A stretch of 64,000 bases of DNA from Caprella mutica (Eukaryota > Arthropoda > Malacostraca > Amphipoda > Caprellidae), in the NCBI GenBank assembly GCA_947561585.1, contig CANNZV010003153.1, forward strand, positions 1 through 64,000, given 5' to 3'. The position numbers and the translations under genes are program-made. Position 1 is the stretch's first letter. Every line of letters starts with the position of its first letter. Under the pieces are notes generated by a model. The model did not search any database. It saw only the letters and a list, made by a program, of their open reading frames with translations, and had not been told where the DNA came from. Of this stretch, positions 59,856 to 64,000 are shown piece by piece.

Positions 59856-60572
59856 AATTGACAGTATTTCAGTCTCCTCATGCAATATTTCATTCTCTAC
59901 TGTTAATGATTTCAATAAATGTTTTTTTCATGTTATTCCACTGCACAATCTTTCACAACATTAATTAATATTGTATTTACCTAATTCCCCTTATCCCAAA
60001 ATGCCAACTGTCCAAACCGTCTCTCTTTGATGACGACAAACAACCTCTGCTTTAATATTTGGATGTGAATTCGCCTCAATGCCTCAGAACTTGTGCAAAT
60101 GTACACACAATGTGTTAGGCAAATAAATTCTAAGTACTCATACTTTAATAAGGATGTTACGTGGGAAAAGAGCATATGCTTGAATTGAAAACATATCTTT
60201 AAATTTGTAGCTTTAGCTAATGATTTCATAACAAATATCCCAGTATTTTAGCATCTGTTTATTATAAGACATCACAGTAAATTCAAATATTAATAATAAT
60301 CTACCGGACTAATATTCATTAATATATCATAACAATAAAAATAGAATACTTATATTAGTTAATGAAATATAATTATAATTATAATATTGATACACTTACT
60401 GCTTGTCAAATTAGATTAGGAATGCGTGTTATTCTTATCTATACAATCACATATATCAGTTAGTCTAGAAAAATGTAATGTCATGGTGGAATAAGTATAT
60501 ATGTTTCTCAACCATTGTAAGGGTCAATGTATTGAGTTGCTTAGTGTGACAACTTTTCGGGATCAGTGTATT
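59856..60572. other. Intergenic DNA without recognised gene
   Basis: AT-rich. The minus-strand frame 59981-60229 has no start context or domain and is not supported. Confidence 0.45.
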
Positions 60573-61160
60573 TTCATAACAAGTAAATTCATTGCACGGT
60601 AAATTCGTCGCAAGATAAACTCATCGCATGATAAATTCATCGCATAGTAAATTCATCGCATAGTACATTATCGGTGACATATAACTGGAAGGTAGATAAT
60701 ACAAATAATAGAGAGGTAAAATACAATGTAACGTTACAAAATATATATAGCTATATGTTAGTAAGACAAACCGTCAAAATTAAAAATAATATTCGATCGT
60801 TCCAACTGCAAAAAATACATCTAAATTACTTCTAAAAAGATAAATAATGTAAGCAATACCTCTTAAATAAACAGAAAACCAGGTTCCCATTTACTGAGGC
60901 AATTATGCTTTGCTGATCATATTTTCAAAGAGGTGTAGCATTTACAGTTATGTTGTTGTTCAAACTGTGAGTAGCTACCCAAATACGTAATTTAAGAAGT
61001 AATTAGTTTATTTAAGTTTATCAATTTAATTTTATAATGTACCATGTGATGAATTTACAATGCAATGAATTTACCATGCGATAAATTTACCATGCGATAC
61101 ATTTACCAAGCGATGAATTTACAGGCAATGAATTTACTGCGATGAATTTACAATACCAGG
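60573..61160. mobile_element. Fold-back element with 16-17 bp repeats in both arms
   Basis: The left arm (60573-60670) holds about five copies of GTAAATTCATCGCAT. The right arm (about 61035-61160) holds about seven in the opposite orientation (ATGCGATGAATTTAC). Both arrays end towards the centre in GTACATTAT or its complement. About 370 bp of unrelated DNA separates them. The plan is the same as at 42985-43508, with different sequence. No coding capacity. Confidence 0.75.
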
Positions 61161-62154
61161 TTATATATTATTTATTATTATAAGCAAAAATATATGATCT
61201 ATAAGTTTTCATTAATACAATTCATAATTAATTTGAAGTAAATGCGTAGTTCTTCATGAAACATAATAATTAAATGGAAAACAAAAATTGTAATGTGTAC
61301 TTCAATACACCTAAGTAGATTTGGTCTTGGATATTTCGTCTACTGCCGTTTCATCCACAAAATGTTTTATGCTGTAATATAAAGTATTTTTTCTGTACTA
61401 TATATTTTACATCAATACATTAATAACCAGGTGTAATTATAAAATATCATATAGTGAGCCAATCTGAATCATTTCATATGAACACATAAAAAAAGTATAA
61501 CTGTTGATTACAGTTATAAGATTTGATATGCTAATCGAGGGAACTGGATCTTTTAGTTATTTACCTTTTGTTGATTCGCATTAATAATAATTAATGAGTT
61601 ATTAGTATTTTGAATATGAAACTGTAATATGAGTGTACAACTAAGGTGCACATAAGCTTCGACTGAGTGTGCCGAGGATATACTGCACCTTATATTGTTT
61701 TATTTATTTATTTATTTATTTTCACAAAAATGTTTCCTTCCAATTAGAATTTACAACAATATTAATACAATGATATTTTGATACAATAATACTAAACTAT
61801 CACTATTACAGACAGACATTTAGGGCCCTTTTTAAGCCGAAGCTTCTTGGGCAACCTACATAAAAAAAAAGTTAAAATGAAAAATATCTACCTAAATTAT
61901 ATCGAATATGAAAAAGGTTTACTTTAATTATTATTAAATATTGGCAATAAAAAAAATGTGGCATCTTAAATAATTGAAATAAATATAAGAAATCGAATAG
62001 AAATATTAACATTACCTTTTTATATAGCATAGTATGCATGATCTTTAATATGAACATGTAACACTAGTTAGACGTTTCTATCTAAAGCTGTTTTAACCAT
62101 TTTAAGAATGTGAAGCCTTAGGCCAATGCTATACTGGCGGTACCACCACCGCGG
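61161..62154. other. Intergenic DNA without recognised gene
   Basis: Contains a TTTA run near 61696-61720 and a short inverted pair AAGGTGCA/TGCACCTT at 61643-61691. The minus frame 61872-62057 is low complexity and not supported. Confidence 0.45.
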
Positions 62155-62341
62155 TGCTACTGCTTTGCTACTGCTTTGCTACTGCTTTGCTACTGCTTTG
62201 CTACTGCTTTGCCACTGCTTTGCTACTGCTTTGCTACTGCTTTGCTACTGCTTTGCTACTGCTTTGCTACTGCTTTGCTACTGCTTTGCTACTGCTTTGC
62301 TACTGCTTTGCTACTGCTTTGCTACTGCTTTGCTACTGCTT
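62155..62341. repeat. 11-bp minisatellite, 17 units
   Basis: GCTACTGCTTT repeats 17 times over 187 bp, with one variant (GCCACTGCTTT). Because 11 is not a multiple of 3 and the unit gives no stop, all three forward frames stay open and encode the same Ala/Leu/Cys/Tyr/Phe-rich 11-residue cycle. The frames 62126-62446 and 62154-62363 come from this and are not evidence of a gene. Confidence 0.97.
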
Positions 62342-62734
62342 CTTAAAATCCAAAGTATACTAGGCGGTGAGAACGCGGCGACAAAATCGATCTGCGATGT
62401 GCAACCAACTAATATTCACACAATGATTTACACTACGACCAACTGATAGTAAAATAATGCTACGTGATGTAAATATTTGATATTGAGACAAAAACCGTAT
62501 GATACAATCAACTCACACAACGTCTTATGCTTTTGTGCAGATGTGGTTTTAGCATTTAAATAGGTTTAACTTGATATCTTGCCTTGAAACTATCAGGAAA
62601 TGTTCATGTACAATGGTACACTGCGAGTAACTTTTGGAAAAAAATGAAAATAATTCAAATATTTATTATATACGAATGTTACAATCATTTAGCTAAAAGT
62701 TAATCATTTCAATGGGTAGCTTAACTGATAATTT
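62342..62734. other. Spacer without recognised gene
   Basis: Starts with a short GC-richer flank (GAACGCGGCGACAAAATCG) that resembles the flank before the 11-bp repeat, then becomes AT-rich. Nothing coding seen. Confidence 0.4.
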
Positions 62735-63650
62735 TCAGTTAATAGCCGGTTGGATTTCCCTCTTTTCCACCACTTTCAAGACGCGCTTATCAAACAAATC
62801 TGTCAATTTCTGACTTGTATCAGATATTATTGTCTTATAAGATTCTTCCGTTTCCTCCAAGAGGTCATCTTTCTACGAGAACTGACGTCGTCCCACATTC
62901 ACATTCTATTTCGGGATGGATTGAATCTTTTCAATTGGATTTAAATCTTGGAGAGCATTCGGCCGTACAATCAACTTGTGATCGACGATCTTACTACTTC
63001 TCAGGAAAATCAAAATTACCTTAGCAGAGTGAGAAGAAGAGTTCTCACCTTGTCATGTTTGAAAATGACTTTTTTTTAACGCAGCAGGTTTTCTTTTCAG
63101 CCAATGAACAAAACCACCCTTCAAAAAGTTAATTTAATTAGCATAATTTGTTTACACTTCTTCTGAAATCCTGGAAGAACCGACAAGTTAATTTCCAATA
63201 GTCTCAGCCCAAATTATCACACCTTCACTTCCAACGTGATGCCGATTTTGTTGGTGATTTGGTACTGCCATGAGGGACGTATCAGTCTGGACCGTCGAAA
63301 ATGACACACATTTTGTCTGTGAGGTGACCTGTTTGGTAATCACTAATCAGTCTTAAGATACTTCCCTGCCCATAGTAACCTTATGTGTATCATTCGAAAG
63401 AGTTCTGGTAACAGGTGAAATATAAGAGGAGATTATGTAGTTTCAGTATTCTAAAGTGGGTGATTTTTGAGCAATTTTCTACACCAATACTCTTAGACAA
63501 AGCATCACTGGTTTCTCTTTTACGTTTCACAATATGGGTTCTTTTTTAATCTAGTACAGGTTATTTCTTGTAGCTACTTGTTATTTGCTCTTATCCTTGC
63601 GGGTAAACTTCTCCAGGCGATCAGCAATTAATCTCTTTATTGTAAGTGGT
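62735..63650 (-). pseudogene. Degenerate Tc1-type transposase
   Basis: On the minus strand, QDLNPIEK near 62930-62955 matches the SPDLNPIE motif before the catalytic Glu of Tc1 transposases. It is followed by a C-terminal helix pattern (SQKLTDLFDKRVLKVVEKRE) like the family's final domain, with a stop at 62735. Upstream, SHSAKVILIFLRSSKI corresponds to the DNDPKHTS.AK region, and GVIIWAETI near 63200 to the VMVWGC.S strand. These pieces lie in different frames with several stops, so the gene is dead. The N-terminal part (about 63350-63650) is only weakly recognisable. Terminal inverted repeats were not found. Assignment is by motif order. Confidence 0.65.
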
Positions 63651-63689
63651 TGTGAATAAGGTAAATTCAATTTTACAGCATATGTGATA

Positions 63690-63860
63690 TTTTTTTCTGA
63701 AAAGTAGCGCATAACGTTGCTGCTACATTATGCTGTAGCGCAAGCGACAGCGCCCCTGTTTTCCTGAAAATATAGCGGTAGTGGCATCAACGCTACATTA
63801 TTCAGCATGTAGCGGCAGCGCCACTGCTTTAGAAAATAGCGCTGTCCACCTCTGCCTAGA
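63690..63860. repeat. GC-richer direct repeat (CTGTAGCGC words)
   Basis: Two units about 65 bp apart share CTACATTAT, TGTAGCG, AGCGCC and CTGTTTTCC/CTGCTTTAG. CACTGCTTT resembles the 11-bp minisatellite upstream. Likely part of a dispersed family also represented at 48500-48720. The frame 63781-63972 is not supported. Confidence 0.5.
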
Positions 63861-64000
63861 ATTTGAAGAACATACTTTGTGCTTCTCTTTGCATCTTCAC
63901 TTTATCTTATCTAATCTGACCAATGATAGAGATTATAGGAATATATGTTGCATATGTATTTTAAATTTGTAATTGGCAGTGAAGAGACGTACAGTGTACT
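63850..64000. repeat. Dispersed repeat shared with 17690-17850, cut by window end
   Basis: TTATCTTATCTAAT, TGACCAATGATAGAGATTAT and AGACGTA follow in the same order as at 17.7 kb. The copy probably extends past the window. Confidence 0.6.

Noticed and set aside
62126..62446. 106-codon Leu/Cys-rich open frame
   Set aside because: Produced by the stop-free 11-bp minisatellite; no start context or homology.

Overview
The window is strongly AT-rich animal DNA, most likely from an insect. The evidence is intron-rich BTBD9-like genes with short exons, an env-bearing Ty3/gypsy-type LTR element, Tc1/mariner relics and hAT-type and Tc1-type MITEs. A hemipteran would fit, but the sequence does not fix the species. 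There is no sign of bacterial operons, CRISPR, rRNA or a convincing tRNA.

Layout. 1-20400 has no convincing host gene. It holds an AT minisatellite, two halves of a diverged inverted repeat (459-1310 against about 8400-11826), a fold-back element (2990-3280), a dead Tc1/mariner-superfamily element (7153-8114) that runs into a 489-bp unit repeated three times, and older dispersed repeats. 20418-26284 is an apparently intact eight-exon BTBD9-like gene of 437 codons. 30505-41434 is a young LTR retroelement (two 950-bp LTRs with two differences seen, 5-bp target duplication TTGGC). 42041-49515 is a second 437-codon BTBD9-like paralogue with the same eight exon lengths. 53501-57081 is a broken third copy retaining only exons 5, 6 and 8. 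57082-64000 is repeat-rich and ends in a degenerate Tc1-type transposase and a dispersed repeat shared with 17.7 kb.

How the parts relate. The BTBD9-like copies are tandem, on the same strand, and share intron and 3'-flank sequence, so they arose by segmental duplication. Each intact copy has BTB, BACK and one F5/8-type-C-like region; BTB-BACK proteins commonly act as Cullin-3 substrate adaptors. The LTR element sits between the two intact paralogues and ends about 600 bp before the start codon of the second.

The most unusual object is the LTR element. Its LTRs, primer site, gag and protease read forward, but one block of about 3.7 kb (35832-39520, carrying RT, RNase H, integrase and an env-like frame) is inverted, with 5-bp AAACC/GGTTT homology at the two breakpoints. 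Gag and pol share one frame and are separated by a single UGA followed by CUAG, a known readthrough context. A splice donor one base after a leader ATG matches in phase an acceptor before the env frame, and the inversion puts those two signals on opposite strands.
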